Source: Leptospira selangorensis (lineage in GTDB: Bacteria; Spirochaetota; Leptospiria; Leptospirales; Leptospiraceae). From it: a stretch of 64,000 nt of DNA. A program made the translations under genes and the position numbers. The DNA lies in assembly GCF_004769405.1 (NCBI RefSeq), contig NZ_RQES01000010.1, forward strand, positions 434,001 to 498,000, written 5' to 3'. The notes under the pieces were generated by a model. That model searched no databases and was not told the origin of the DNA. It saw only the letters and a program-made list of their open reading frames with translations. Positions 8,152 through 22,745 of this stretch are shown here, piece after piece (within the stretch, counting starts at the first letter, position 1; every line of letters starts with the position of its first letter).

Positions 8152-10440
8152 TTGAAAAATTTTTCTGCAAAGCCTTGGACTCGCAATGTTGGAATTCCAA
8201 CAAGAGGCGCTTTTTTAAAAATTGCTTGTATCTTTTTAATTTTCCTTCTCTCCGGCCCTGAACTTTTCTCCAAAGAAAACTCAGTCCAGAAAATCTATAT
8301 TCATAAAATCAAATTAGAGAATGGAGTCCCAAAATATTTAGAAAGCAGATTCAGGAACGGGATCATCAATTCTATATTAAAAAACTTTGAAGGAAAATTC
8401 AATATCGCCGATGATGATTCATTGGCTGCACTTTTAAAACAAGTAGAGTTAAATCAAAAGTTGAATTGTAGCGATGAGATCTGTATGAAACAGATCGCAG
8501 ATGCAATCGACGCTGATGAGTTGATTTCCGGCACTATCTTTCCTTCGAACAAAGGTTATAAGATCAATTTGAGATCTCAAAAAAGAGATTCGGTTGCATT
8601 AACTTATACGATCAAAACTTCCTTCGATCTGGAATTTCCGGAATATCAAATCGATTATTATTCTTCGGAAGCGGGGCGTAAATTAATCGATCCAAGATAT
8701 GCGATCAATTTTGCAGCCGCGTTTCCGGGAGCAGTGGAGAAGGTGGAATTTCCCAGTTTTAAGGTCCAAGACGATAAAACCGGAGAGATCAATGTTCTAA
8801 ATTTCAAAATAGAAGACCAAGGTGCTAAAAGTTTTATTGAAACTATCCGGCCGAAACTTTCCAAAGCGGATGATCTAGTAAAAGAAAAACTCTATGAAAA
8901 ATCCATCCCGGAATATGTGGATACTTTAAACGCTCTAGAACAAAGACTTTCGGACAGATCCAAAACGGAAATGTCGGACTATCTAAAAAATATCCGAGGC
9001 AAAATATCTAATTCTTATTTTCTAATATATAAGGATAAGTTTTCCGAAATGGACTTATCCGCTCAGAAAGGGGGAGAAATTTCCTCTTTGAAAAAATTAA
9101 ACGAACAATATAGGGATCTAAAGAAAGAATATACCACCAAAACACCTTCTTCCTTTAGATTATCTGAATTTGAAAAAGCATTAGATGATCGAATCGAAAA
9201 ACTGAATTTTCTGATCTTCGGACTCCAAGAGAAAGAAGGAGATAGACTTTATGCCGATTTCGATTTTACCGGAGCCATCTTGAATTATAGATCCGTTCGA
9301 AGTGAACTTATCAAATTAAGATCCGGACCGGAATCTTCCGCATTAAAATCAAGAGTAGAAAGAAAGATCTTAACTTCCGAAACTACAGGAAGATCTTATC
9401 TACAAAGTAAACTTTCCGGGTTATATCAAAATTTGGAGAAATCATTCCTTGCAGAAGCATTAGAATCGGATCCGGATCGTCAAAAAAATTATATTGAGAA
9501 GATAGGAGAAGGTTTCAAACAGATCCTTGAAATTTTAGCGAGATCCGAATTTGTCTCGGAAGATCAGATCAAGTATTTCAATCATTTCCGGACCAAGGCA
9601 GCTCCCCAGGTCGGTAAAAACTTATTCGACCAAGAAACTGCGAACCTTCTTCTTCATGAAGGGATTGATAAAAAATCCAGAACACAGGTGGATACCTGTA
9701 TTAAATTAGGAGCAAATCCGAATTCTATAAATTCCGACTCGGGTAAAAACGCGGCACAAAGATTAGCGGAAAGTGATACGATCTTAATCAGCCCTGACTC
9801 CCTGAAAATTTTAAGAAATTCCATTAAAACCAATTCAAGTTTAGATTCGGATTTTTTCGAATCGGTTCGCCAAAGAAAAATAGATGATATCAATCGATTT
9901 GTATTAAGAGGCTCGGACCCAAATACAAAAGATTATTTAGACAATACCCCTTTGCATAAGTCCGCAGGTTTTGGATATTATGAAGTATCTTCCTTTCTTT
10001 TACAGATCGGAGCAGAATTAAATTCCAAAAACGGAGAAGGAGAAACACCTCTACATAGAGCGGTTCTCCATGGATTTTACGAACTAAGTGCTTTGTTTTT
10101 AAGATCCGGCGCTGACCCAAATGTAACTCGAAATGATGGGATGACTCCTTTACATTTAGCCGTTCAATTTCCTGATATCACAAGATTACTTTTGCAAAGA
10201 GGATCCGATCTGAACCTAAAGAATGACGAGGGATGGACTCCTGTTCATAAGGCCGCAGAAAGTGGAGATCCTGAATCCTTAAAACTTTTGATCCAGGCAG
10301 GCGCAAGAGTAAATGAAAAGGATAATATTGGCTGGACCCCAATGGATTGGGCGGTCCAAAAAAATCGATATGAAAACCCGAATATAGTGAAGATCCTGAA
10401 AAAAGCAGGGGCCGAATGCCAGGTTAATTGCGTGGAGTAG
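8152..10440 (+). CDS. Exported protein with C-terminal ankyrin repeats
   Basis: 762 residues. A TTG start is supported by GGAG eight bases upstream. Residues 20-42 are a hydrophobic export segment after a basic tail. Residues about 45-190 resemble the lipoprotein/CsgG-TolB-like domains that open leptospiral ankyrin proteins (IKLENGVPKYLESRF and ADELISGTIFPSNKGYK). A long helical, Lys/Glu-rich middle follows (about 225-540). From about residue 590 there are five ankyrin repeats, with the motifs NTPLHKSAGFG, ETPLHRAVLHG, MTPLHLAVQ, WTPVHKAAESG and WTPMDWAVQ. Ankyrin arrays bind proteins; the partner is unknown. It is probably periplasmic or outer-membrane associated. Confidence 0.75.
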   Translation: MKNFSAKPWTRNVGIPTRGAFLKIACIFLIFLLSGPELFSKENSVQKIYIHKIKLENGVPKYLESRFRNGIINSILKNFEGKFNIADDDSLAALLKQVELNQKLNCSDEICMKQIADAIDADELISGTIFPSNKGYKINLRSQKRDSVALTYTIKTSFDLEFPEYQIDYYSSEAGRKLIDPRYAINFAAAFPGAVEKVEFPSFKVQDDKTGEINVLNFKIEDQGAKSFIETIRPKLSKADDLVKEKLYEKSIPEYVDTLNALEQRLSDRSKTEMSDYLKNIRGKISNSYFLIYKDKFSEMDLSAQKGGEISSLKKLNEQYRDLKKEYTTKTPSSFRLSEFEKALDDRIEKLNFLIFGLQEKEGDRLYADFDFTGAILNYRSVRSELIKLRSGPESSALKSRVERKILTSETTGRSYLQSKLSGLYQNLEKSFLAEALESDPDRQKNYIEKIGEGFKQILEILARSEFVSEDQIKYFNHFRTKAAPQVGKNLFDQETANLLLHEGIDKKSRTQVDTCIKLGANPNSINSDSGKNAAQRLAESDTILISPDSLKILRNSIKTNSSLDSDFFESVRQRKIDDINRFVLRGSDPNTKDYLDNTPLHKSAGFGYYEVSSFLLQIGAELNSKNGEGETPLHRAVLHGFYELSALFLRSGADPNVTRNDGMTPLHLAVQFPDITRLLLQRGSDLNLKNDEGWTPVHKAAESGDPESLKLLIQAGARVNEKDNIGWTPMDWAVQKNRYENPNIVKILKKAGAECQVNCVE

Positions 10441-10443
10441 AAT

Positions 10444-11382
10444 ATGCGTATTTGTAGATTTCATTTCGAAAATAAAACCCTTTGGGGAATCGTTCAAGAC
10501 AATCATCTTATTCCAGTACAGGGAAATCATATTATAGATTTCTTAAATTTAAAAGGAAAGTCTCCCGAAACTAACGGAAACCCGATCGAAATCTCGAAAG
10601 TTGAAATTCTTTCGCCGATCACTTCTCCTTGTAATATTGTCTGCCAAGGAAAAAATTACGCACAACATATCATAGAAACCGGAATGAATCCTAAGGATAA
10701 GGATTATAATCTTTTTTTCACTAAGGCTTCTTCCAGTTTGACCAGCGCAATAGGAGATATTATCAAACCTTCTTTCGTTAAACTTCTGGATTACGAAGCT
10801 GAGATGGTACTGATATTAAAGAAAGAAATCCTCAAAAAAACGATAATCACAAAAGAGAATCTTCACGAATATGTGGGGGCAATCTCTCTAGCAAACGATG
10901 TATCTGCAAGAGATATACAAATTCCTCAAGGACAATGGTTCAAAGGAAAAAGTTATAGAACCTTCTGCCCTATAGGGCCTTTCGTTCAACTTGTGGAAAA
11001 AGAAGATATTAGTAAAATCCCGAAATTAAGGATTTCTCTAAAGGTAAACGGGGAATTAAGGCAAAATTCCACCTTAGAAAAAATGATCTTTCCTCCGGAC
11101 GAAACTTTAACGGAACTTTCGGAAATTATGGATCTTCATCCGGGAGATATCGTTCTCACCGGGACCCCTTCCGGAGTCGCATTGAATGCACCGGGTGGAT
11201 TCGTAAAAAGAATCGCCTCCTTTCTTTTTTCTGAAAAGAAGCTTATGAAAATTTTTGTTAAAAAACAACTCTCAAGTCCTAAATACCTCAAGATCGGAGA
11301 TACGATCGAAGCAGAACTTAAAACGGAAGATGGAAGTTTGGATTTAGGAAAGATGATATTAAAGATCAGAGAAGAAAAATAA
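10444..11382 (+). CDS. Fumarylacetoacetate hydrolase family enzyme
   Basis: 312 residues. The catalytic domain starts near residue 60. The metal ligands are Glu118 and Glu120 (LDYEAEMVLI) and Asp152 (LANDVSARDIQ). The family segments KGKSYRTFCPIGP and GDIVLTGTPSG are intact, so the enzyme should be active. This family includes acylpyruvate hydrolases, oxaloacetate decarboxylases and homocatechuate-pathway isomerase/decarboxylases, and the sequence alone does not fix the substrate. An extra segment (FLFSEKKLMKIFVKKQ) near residue 260 is unusual. It starts four bases after the ankyrin gene and is probably cotranscribed with it. Confidence 0.82.
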   Translation: MRICRFHFENKTLWGIVQDNHLIPVQGNHIIDFLNLKGKSPETNGNPIEISKVEILSPITSPCNIVCQGKNYAQHIIETGMNPKDKDYNLFFTKASSSLTSAIGDIIKPSFVKLLDYEAEMVLILKKEILKKTIITKENLHEYVGAISLANDVSARDIQIPQGQWFKGKSYRTFCPIGPFVQLVEKEDISKIPKLRISLKVNGELRQNSTLEKMIFPPDETLTELSEIMDLHPGDIVLTGTPSGVALNAPGGFVKRIASFLFSEKKLMKIFVKKQLSSPKYLKIGDTIEAELKTEDGSLDLGKMILKIREEK

Positions 11383-11407
11383 TTTTACACTTCTCTGTTC
11401 GTATCTT

Positions 11408-12757
11408 TTAATTCGGAAAATTTTTCCGAACCGCATCCTTTGAAAGATTTCCTTCCTTATCCGTTCTGATCAGGATTGCATCAGTATAAATCGCAGGCTT
11501 TCCTTTGGTATAAGCCGCAATTATGAATCCGTCTGGGGCATTTATGATACGATATGCCAAATACAATCGTTTCGTATTCTTTTTCTCCCATAGTTTTTTA
11601 CCGTCTGCGGAAAATTTAACCAAACGTAAGGGCCCTTCTCCATCTGCAGAAATGCTCATGAATTCTTTTTCAGGAGTTTCGATTATATCCGTTAAAAAAC
11701 CTAGCCCTTCCGTTTTGTGAACGGTTTCCCAAAGCAAATCTCCACTTTGGCTTAATTTCATTAACCAAGCTTGATTGTTCCTCGGACTAGAAGCAACGGC
11801 TCCTGCAAAAAGTAAATTTCCGTCGGAAAGCGGAATGATCCTAGAAGCCCATTCTTCTATCCCTGGTTTCCCAAATTGTTTTTTCCAAACCGGCTTTCCA
11901 TCCTCGTCGATCCTATGTAAGATTACATCCTTTTGAGACTCTTTTCCGGACTGGACATTGGTATTCTCTGCAAGTAGAACTCCTCCATCAGAAAATCCTA
12001 AACTAGCTTGAGGGAAGTTTTTGATATCCTTCAGATGTTTTACAGACTTAAGATCTCCGTCTTTAGAAAACCGAACAAATAAATAAGCGGTTTCTATGGT
12101 ACTAGTGACAGTTGTTTTATTTCCTTCTTTTGTTTCTTTTTCGACACGAGATTGAACGGAAACAATTGCTGTCCATTTTCCATTGGATAATTCGTGTAGA
12201 TGATATACTCCCACATCCGTTTCCCCACAGAAAGAATCGCAGAATTCTTTCGGAAGTATGAATCTTTCCCAAACGAGTTTTCCGTCGGAGTCGTACTTCA
12301 TGAAGATCAATTGTTTTTTCTCTACCGAACCTATGGTGCCGATCGTAACAAAACCACCGTCAGAAGTTTCACTTGAGAGTTTTGCAAATACACTTTCGTA
12401 TGTTAAGACACTCTGAGTATATCCGCCAAGTTCTACAGGTTTAGATGTAAAAAGATATCTCCACCAAACCGGACTTCCGTTTCCGTCTATCTTAGCGGCC
12501 CAAGCATTTGAATATTTTTTCTGAGCCGCGAGCGCGTTTGTATCAACACGGCCACAATCATTTGCAGAGCCGACCAAGACTGAACTTCCATCTTTCAATG
12601 GAACAAAATATCCAGGCAGATCTTCAGGACAATCTTTAGCAACCATGCCGCTGAATTGTTCTCCCCCTACAATCGTCTGCCAAAGGTTTGCGGCTTGAGA
12701 CCAGATAGGAAAAGTGAAGAGGAATAATAAAATCGTTGAGAAGAAGTGTCGTTTCAT
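11408..12757 (-). CDS. Exported beta-propeller-like protein, unknown function
   Basis: 449 residues from the ATG at 12757. An in-frame TTG at 12778 is less likely because GGAT lies well placed before the ATG. Residues 1-22 are a signal peptide (MKRHFFSTILLFLFTFPIWS). The mature protein is built of repeats of about 50 residues with the pattern SDGGFVTIGT, then KYDSDGKLVWE. Further examples are SDGGVLLAE, LSDGNLLFAGA and MKLSQSGDLLWE. Such repeats form beta-propellers. No enzyme motif is visible. It is probably periplasmic or surface-exposed. Confidence 0.65.
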   Translation of the reverse strand: MKRHFFSTILLFLFTFPIWSQAANLWQTIVGGEQFSGMVAKDCPEDLPGYFVPLKDGSSVLVGSANDCGRVDTNALAAQKKYSNAWAAKIDGNGSPVWWRYLFTSKPVELGGYTQSVLTYESVFAKLSSETSDGGFVTIGTIGSVEKKQLIFMKYDSDGKLVWERFILPKEFCDSFCGETDVGVYHLHELSNGKWTAIVSVQSRVEKETKEGNKTTVTSTIETAYLFVRFSKDGDLKSVKHLKDIKNFPQASLGFSDGGVLLAENTNVQSGKESQKDVILHRIDEDGKPVWKKQFGKPGIEEWASRIIPLSDGNLLFAGAVASSPRNNQAWLMKLSQSGDLLWETVHKTEGLGFLTDIIETPEKEFMSISADGEGPLRLVKFSADGKKLWEKKNTKRLYLAYRIINAPDGFIIAAYTKGKPAIYTDAILIRTDKEGNLSKDAVRKNFPN

Positions 12758-12813
12758 CGGGCCATCCAAAGGAGGCAAAAGATGGGGATTTTTCAGAATT
12801 TGTAAAGAATTTA

Positions 12814-12828
12814 TTTCCTATATAGAAA
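12814..12828. promoter_or_regulatory. TATATA-centred palindrome, possible operator
   Basis: TTTCCTATATAGAAA lies between the end of the AraC-type gene and the start of the propeller gene, about 57 bases before the latter. The 12-base word CTATATAGAAAC recurs in the ferredoxin/GMC divergent region at 43611-43622. It could be an operator or an AT-rich promoter core. Confidence 0.25.
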
Positions 12829-12859
12829 CTCCTATTTATCCCCCAGGTTATAGATCAAT

Positions 12860-13657
12860 TTAAGATTCCGGAATACTTTTGGAATACTCTTCCGGACTTT
12901 TGCCCACCATTCTTTTGAAATCTTTTATAAAATGCGCCTGGTCGAAATATCCCAATTCTAATGCTAACTCAACCCAATCAGTGTCTTTGGTAATTCGATC
13001 TAAGATCTCGAACATTCTATAACGATTGATTATCCATTTAGGACTAACTCCCACATATTGATTGAATATCCTTTGTAGAGATCGTTTATTCATTCCGGAA
13101 AGTCGGACCATATCTTCCACTTTCAAGATAGATCTATCATTAGAAACTTTTTCAACCAGCTCATTGATCCAAGTGATTGTTTCATCTTCTTCAGGAAGCC
13201 TTTCGTATAAAAAATTTTCCGCAAATTGTACAAGATCGGATTCTGAATCCAATTCAAATACTTCTCTTTCTAAGGGCTCTGTCGGAGTTCCAAACACTTC
13301 TTCAATTCGAATTGTCTTATCAGTGATTTCTGATACTGATCTTTTATAAAATGGGTAGAATGCACCGGGCCTAAACTTGATCGCGAATACTCTGCCTTCT
13401 CCTTCTAACCTTTGCGCGAATCTACCGCTAACCACTCCGAAAATTTTTGTGTTCTCTTTTTCAAAGACCAAATGAACGGAAGGGTGAGGAAGATTTTCTT
13501 GGACCATAGGTCCTGCTTCTCTCATGTCCCATCGGACAGACCAATAATGTTCTACGAAAAAACTTAAGCCCGGAGAAGGAGCACTTCTAGTTAAACTCCA
13601 ATTCTCCCCTGTAATGGATTTGATGATACCCCTGGGTTTGTTTAAGTCTGTTTTCAA
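12860..13657 (-). CDS. AraC-family transcriptional regulator
   Basis: 265 residues. Residues about 20-150 are a DUF6597-type sensing domain (PSPGLSFFVEHYWSVRW, then SGRFAQRLEGEGRVFAIKFRPGAF). The C-terminal third carries the two helix-turn-helix units of the AraC family. These are LKVEDMVRLSGMNKRSLQRIF and WVELALELGYFDQAHFIKDF, ending in GKSPEEY. It is transcribed away from an SRPBCC/AHSA1-type gene across a 136-base gap, which suggests it controls that gene and itself. The ligand is unknown. Confidence 0.85.
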   Translation of the reverse strand: MKTDLNKPRGIIKSITGENWSLTRSAPSPGLSFFVEHYWSVRWDMREAGPMVQENLPHPSVHLVFEKENTKIFGVVSGRFAQRLEGEGRVFAIKFRPGAFYPFYKRSVSEITDKTIRIEEVFGTPTEPLEREVFELDSESDLVQFAENFLYERLPEEDETITWINELVEKVSNDRSILKVEDMVRLSGMNKRSLQRIFNQYVGVSPKWIINRYRMFEILDRITKDTDWVELALELGYFDQAHFIKDFKRMVGKSPEEYSKSIPES

Positions 13658-13793
13658 GATCGAACTCTGGATTTATTTCTTCCAAATTCTCCGCATTTGT
13701 CGCGTTTTTACAATCTTTTTGTTTAGTGCTCTGCTATTCTTCTTCTTACAAAAATGAGAAGGAGATCGATCGGATCGAACTAAAGGAGACAAT

Positions 13794-14255
13794 ATGGAAA
13801 TTAAATATGAAATTTATATAGCAGCTAAACCGGAACTTGTTTGGAACATTTTAGTTTCTAAAGAAGAAAGTAGCAAAATTTTTCACGGATGTGGGATCGA
13901 ATCCGATTTCAAAATAGGAAGTAATTACGCATACGTAGGCCCGGGACTCTCAGGGGAAAAAACAGTCCATGTAGAAGGAAAAATTTTGGAAATTGTTCCG
14001 AATAAAATTTTATCTATGATTCTTTTGGTAGGCTCGGTATATGGAGAACATTACAAAAACTTTGAATCCAGAACAGTTTATACGTTGGAACCGTACGGTA
14101 AATTGACCAGATTGAAACTAGTGAATGATCAAATTAAAGAAGGTGATCCTTCTTATGAACGTTCTGCAGATGGAGGATGGGCGAGAGTTTTATCTTCTAT
14201 CAAAAGTTTGGCAGAAACGGGAAAACCTTTGGAACTTCCAATGGGAGAAGATTGA
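13794..14255 (+). CDS. SRPBCC (AHSA1-like) ligand-binding protein
   Basis: 153 residues. The N-terminus IYIAAKPELVWNILVSKEESSKIF and the C-terminal helix ERSADGGWARVLSSIKSLAETG are typical of the activator-of-Hsp90 homologue branch of the START/SRPBCC fold. This fold forms a hydrophobic cavity for lipids or other small ligands. No catalytic residue is evident. AAAGGAGA lies six bases before the ATG. The pairing with a divergent AraC regulator is a common arrangement for this family in bacteria. Confidence 0.8.
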   Translation: MEIKYEIYIAAKPELVWNILVSKEESSKIFHGCGIESDFKIGSNYAYVGPGLSGEKTVHVEGKILEIVPNKILSMILLVGSVYGEHYKNFESRTVYTLEPYGKLTRLKLVNDQIKEGDPSYERSADGGWARVLSSIKSLAETGKPLELPMGED

Positions 14256-14292
14256 TAAACTAAGTTTAGAAAGTATTATCAGAATGGAGAAT

Positions 14293-15741
<1,449 letters not shown>

Positions 15742-15745
<4 letters not shown>

Positions 15746-17142
15746 TTTCTAGATCCGACCAATTCCTTCAAAGAAGGATAAATTCCGCCGAAAGCCCCAT
15801 TGGACATGGCTAGGATCAGGATTTTATCCTTCTCAAATTGGGGAAGGATTTTCCGAACTTTCTGGACCAGATCCTTGGGGTCCTTGCAGTAAAACGGAAG
15901 GGTGCCTGAATGTTTTGGAAGTTTCAAGATCAGCTTTTTAACGTCCAAACGGCTATCCTTGGAGACCTTTTTAAGATTATAAATTTCGGTAATCATGGTC
16001 ACAGCAGAACCCTTAAACGCAAAAGAATATTCTTTTTGGAAAACGTTTCGATGGGAAGTAGCACTTCTTGGCTCGAATAGACTGATAATTTTAAAACCGG
16101 GAAATCTCTGCTTAACGGAACGAATTGTTTCTTCCACCGCCACAGGGTGATGGGCAAAATCCTCGATCAGGATACTTCTGGCAGAATCGAATAAGATCTC
16201 TTGTCTACGTTTTACGCCGGGGAAAGATTCCAAAGCATCCAATAATTTCTCTTTTGCGTTAGGAATATTTTCTTTTTTTAATATTTCTTCGCAGACCCTG
16301 AGAGCAACTTCTGCGTTTCTATAATTATGATTTCCGAAAAATCCCGGACGAAGAAGTCTGTGCCCGGAATATAATTCGCCCTTCTTCCAAGTGAGAATCG
16401 AATCCTTTTTATTAAATTCAAATGCTTCCGAATTCACAAATTTGGAAGCTTCTCCACAAATCCTTTTTAGATTCGGAGCTCCGGCCCAATAATATACTTT
16501 TCCGTTTCCTGGAACAAGCCTAAGTAATCTGGAAAACATCGTTTCGATCTCTCCGATATCTTTGAAGATATCCGCATGATCAAAATCTAATGCATTTAGC
16601 ACTGCATAGGTCGGTCTATAATGTAGAAATTTGGATGCCTTATCGAAGAATGCGGTATCATACTCGTCACCTTCGATTACGAAATAATTTCCGTTTGAGA
16701 ATTCAAAACCTGGAAATCCATCCTTACGAATTCCACCCACGAATAATCCCGGGTTCAATCCTGTTTCTTTCAGTAAATGATGGATTAAAAATGTGGTTGT
16801 GGTTTTACCGTGGGTTCCTGCGACCACGACTACTTTTTTTCCTGCAAGAATATATCTTTCTAAAGCGGCGGACATGGAAACATATTCCAATCCTGAATTT
16901 AGGACTTCTTCTACTTCCGGGTTTCCTCTGGAGATTGCATTTCCGACTACGATTAGATCTTTACCTTTGACTCTCTCCGCATCAAAACCTTCGGAGTAAG
17001 GGATTCCCCACTCTTTTAATTTATCAGACATCGGAGGATATACTCCAGCATCAGAACCGGAAACTTCATGACCTAGACTTCTTAACATAGAAGCCAGGTT
17101 TCCCATTGCGATCCCGCCTATCCCTATCAGATGGATTTTCAA
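15742..17142 (-). CDS. mpl: UDP-MurNAc:tripeptide ligase (murein recycling)
   Basis: 466 residues. Mur-ligase architecture: N-terminal Rossmann domain ([20 protein letters not shown]), ATP loop [17 protein letters not shown] (about 107-123), and a Mur-ligase C-terminal domain. The segment [16 protein letters not shown] distinguishes Mpl from MurC. Mpl joins recovered L-Ala-D-Glu-meso-DAP tripeptide to UDP-MurNAc in the cytoplasm. The start is a TTG overlapping the upstream stop (TTGA), with AGGA about ten bases before. It lies in one operon with the ABC genes and pheS. Confidence 0.93.
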
Positions 17143-17768
17143 TTTAATAATGTCCTAATGATATTATAGATGAATACAAAGACTAAAGAAATACTTAAAA
17201 GATAAGCAGTTCCAAAAAGAAAGAATATTAGAATTTCTTTAGAGTCTAGGCCGCTAACTCGTTTCATTCCGATATAGGAAAGATAAATCGAATACAAAAA
17301 AGAAATCCCAATCAGTCCTAAGTTGATCGGACTCGGTAAGATCCAAAACACCGAAGAAGAAGAGAATGCCAAAAATGCAAGAGTCAAAACATCCGCAGCA
17401 GGATAATTCTCCCCTTTTGTACGATCTACTTTTCTATAAAACACTCTAACAACATCATACTGAGAAACTACCAATAGTAAAACAGGATAGATGATGAGAG
17501 AAGTAATCACTCCGGAGAATGGATTAAAATCCACCTCATTTCCGAAAACAAGATCCAAAATAATTTTGATCAGATTGCCTGCGATCTTGGAAATAGGAGC
17601 AAGAACCCAAAGTGCATAATGTAATCTTAATAGTTCTTTTCTGCCTAGAGAAACATTTCTAAGATACAGATCAAAAGCTTCCGTAGGTGCCCTAAAAATT
17701 TTCTCTAAGAGTGAAAGTTTGGATTTTTCTACTTCTGTAAGTTCCGAGTTCGGTGTGATTAAAAACAT
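17139..17768 (-). CDS. Yip1-like membrane protein
   Basis: 209 residues with about five membrane segments: [68 protein letters not shown] and [19 protein letters not shown]. The layout, with a soluble N-terminus ([15 protein letters not shown]) and the segment [15 protein letters not shown], resembles Yip1-domain proteins. The function is unknown. Its ATG overlaps the stop of the DUF4340-like gene (TAATG), so it is certainly in the same operon. Confidence 0.7.
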   Translation of the reverse strand: MFLITPNSELTEVEKSKLSLLEKIFRAPTEAFDLYLRNVSLGRKELLRLHYALWVLAPISKIAGNLIKIILDLVFGNEVDFNPFSGVITSLIIYPVLLLVVSQYDVVRVFYRKVDRTKGENYPAADVLTLAFLAFSSSSVFWILPSPINLGLIGISFLYSIYLSYIGMKRVSGLDSKEILIFFLFGTAYLLSISLVFVFIYNIIRTLLN

Positions 17769-18869
17769 TATTTTTTCCGAGAAGTATTTCCAGATTTAGA
17801 TTTATCAGGTTTTACAATCGCTTTTGCTTCCTTGATTGCCTTAGCAGCAGTTTGGATCTGAGCAAACGCGTTTGCGACCACATAAACAGGAGGTTCTTTA
17901 AAATTAGAATTTATAATTCGGATCACAGGAGTTAATTTTTTATCTCCTATGGTAGTTTCCTTATGAAAGCGATATACGATCTCATTTCCGTCGGAAATCG
18001 AAACCTTCACACTCGCTAAAGAAAATTCGGACTTCTCCGAGTTAGGAGCCAGAATATTTCCTATACCAAAGCCCGCGCCATTCTCATCATCCGGAAAAGT
18101 TTCTACCTTTAGGCCGGTCATAAATCTATACAGATCTTCTCCCAGCTTCGGTTCGAGTAATATAATCTCTCCGGAAAGCCTGCGCCAAAAATTCTTTTTA
18201 ACACTATTGGATTCGTATGGAGTATTATCGATACGGATAGAAGTCCCATTCTCATCTATATAAGAAATTTCTTTTACATATTCCTTATTCAATGTCAGAA
18301 TACTTTTTTGACGGAAATCCTGAGGACCTTTTTGGAATTTATCGAATAGGTATGAAGAAGAAGTTAGAATATTACGGATCGGTCCTTCATGCAGGATCAC
18401 TCTAGTTGAACCTAAAGAATGTTTTTTTCCTATTCTTAAAGTTTTAGAAATATTTCCGGAATAGAAAACTAATTTAGGTGAATCTTCTCCAAGTTGTAAA
18501 GATTCCTTGATCTGTATCCCTTCTAAGATCTCTTCCGTTCCTTTAACTCTATAAGTTCCGAAATCTCTGGCGGTATTTTCAGAATTATAACCGCCTTCGT
18601 ATTCAATATCTTTTCCGGTTTCAGCATCTTTGTTCGATACTGTGAAAAATTTTTCTCCCTTTTTGATCCCTTCTTTCACTGAAATAGTAAAAGGTTTAGA
18701 ATAAAATTTATCTCCGGTTCTTTCTACCCATTGTTCGCTAGGTGGATAGTATTCTATCCGATCTAAAGAAAGTTTCCAATATTCTATCTCGCTAGCATCT
18801 TCTTTAGTTTTTTCCAAAAGGAAGAAGGCCAGAAATAATAAAACTACGACTAAGCCGAGTAGATAGAGT

Positions 18870-18880
<11 letters not shown>
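17768..18880 (-). CDS. DUF4340-like membrane-anchored protein
   Basis: 370 residues. One N-terminal membrane anchor (MRNKLYLLGLVVVLLFLAFFLLEKTKE) is followed by a large extracytoplasmic region made of beta-rich segments. DUF4340 proteins regularly accompany GldG-like auxiliary proteins and ABC-2 transporters, as here. The start overlaps the preceding gene by 11 bases, indicating tight translational coupling. The C-terminus is Lys/Ala-rich (AAKAIKEAKAIVKPDKSKSG). It is probably an extracytoplasmic accessory of the transporter. Confidence 0.7.
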
Positions 18881-21532
<2,652 letters not shown>

Positions 21533-21535
21533 GAA

Positions 21536-22468
21536 TTAAACCTTGTTCATAAAGATTTGTTCTAAGGTCACATCCTGCTTGCGAATAAATTCAGGCAGGA
21601 TACCGGAAGAAGAAATTCCAGAATATAATTCTTCTTTAAACTTCCTTTCGGAGGCCGTATTGATCAGAAAAGTAGAACCTACTGAATCTTCTCCCACGAA
21701 TTTGAATGTTGCGCCAGACCTGCTCGCGACCCCATTCAGGTAGGCTTCAGTTTCCGATCTAGATTTTCCTGATAAGGTCACTTCAAGACCGGAAAGGTTT
21801 TCCATCTCTCTTTCTAATTCCTGACGATCACATTGGTATACCAATCTTCCCTTATGTAAGAAAAGGAATCGATTACATGTTTTGTAAACTTCAGGAAGGA
21901 TATGACTGGAAAGAAGAATGGTATGATTCTCTTTCAGGCCATGAATTAGATTACGAATTTCTACTATTTGTTTCGGGTCCAAGCCCGAGATAGGTTCGTC
22001 CATAATGATAATTTCAGGATTTCCTAAAATAGCCTGAGCGATCCCCACTCTTTTTCTGAATCCTAGGGAAAGAGTTTCGATCACCTTATCCTTAACCTGG
22101 GTAAGATCCGTAAGACCTAAAACACGATTCAATTCGGAAGAAATATCTTCTTCAGAGATCTGTTTGATCCTAGCGGCGAAAGTGAGATACTCACTCACAG
22201 TCAATTCAGGATAAAGAGGTGGAGTTTCCGGAAGATAACCGATCTTCTTCTTTACATCAATAGGATGTTCGAATGTGTTAAGTCCGTTGAACTCGCATAA
22301 TCCATCGGTTGCCATTAGGTAACCGGTGAGTATCCGGATCGTGGTTGTTTTTCCTGCACCATTAAGGCCAAGTAAGCCTACAATTTCTCCCTCTTTGAGT
22401 TCGAAATTCAGACGATCAATGGCTAATTTCTCTCCGTAAAATTTGGAAAGGTTCCTTACTTTTATCAT
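21536..22468 (-). CDS. ABC transporter ATPase (GldA-like)
   Basis: 310 residues. Walker A is GLNGAGKTT (34-42), the signature loop reads [15 protein letters not shown], Walker B is [13 protein letters not shown], and the switch His is in LLSSHIL. The signature starts LSLG instead of LSGG. A C-terminal extension of about 90 residues follows the ATPase core, as in the multidrug/gliding-type group. It is the first gene of an eight-gene operon ending with the thioesterase. Its promoter must lie in the 277-base gap shared with the divergent acyltransferase gene. Confidence 0.9.
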   Translation of the reverse strand: MIKVRNLSKFYGEKLAIDRLNFELKEGEIVGLLGLNGAGKTTTIRILTGYLMATDGLCEFNGLNTFEHPIDVKKKIGYLPETPPLYPELTVSEYLTFAARIKQISEEDISSELNRVLGLTDLTQVKDKVIETLSLGFRKRVGIAQAILGNPEIIIMDEPISGLDPKQIVEIRNLIHGLKENHTILLSSHILPEVYKTCNRFLFLHKGRLVYQCDRQELEREMENLSGLEVTLSGKSRSETEAYLNGVASRSGATFKFVGEDSVGSTFLINTASERKFKEELYSGISSSGILPEFIRKQDVTLEQIFMNKV

Positions 22469-22631
22469 ATTGTTTTCTGTCCGGTCCTACCGGAGATTAG
22501 AAGATATTTCTAATTAGAAGGGTTTTGGAAAGAATAACCTCATGTGGACCTGGCTAGGTCAATCATTTTCCCGGAGAAAGACCTAACCACAAGGTTTTGA
22601 GAGATTTCAAAGGAATAAACGGATGTTTAAT

Positions 22632-22655
22632 GGAACGGTCGTTCTTTACGAACGC
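22632..22655. promoter_or_regulatory. TetR-type operator before the acyltransferase gene
   Basis: GAACGGTCGTTC (22633-22644) is a GAACG/CGTTC dyad with a two-base centre, followed by TTACGAACG. The 11-base word GAACGGTCGTT is identical to the reverse complement of the site at 4302-4312 in front of the 3-hydroxyacyl-CoA dehydrogenase gene. Shared control by one TetR-family lipid regulator is inferred. The rest of the 22469-22745 gap shows nothing else that I can name. Confidence 0.5.
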
Positions 22656-22745
22656 TATTTAGGACGAAAAAGCTCTTTAAAAAAGAATTGCGAACCCAAG
22701 GCTGGAAAGAAAAGCATCTTCTAACGACTTATAACAAGGCATTGT

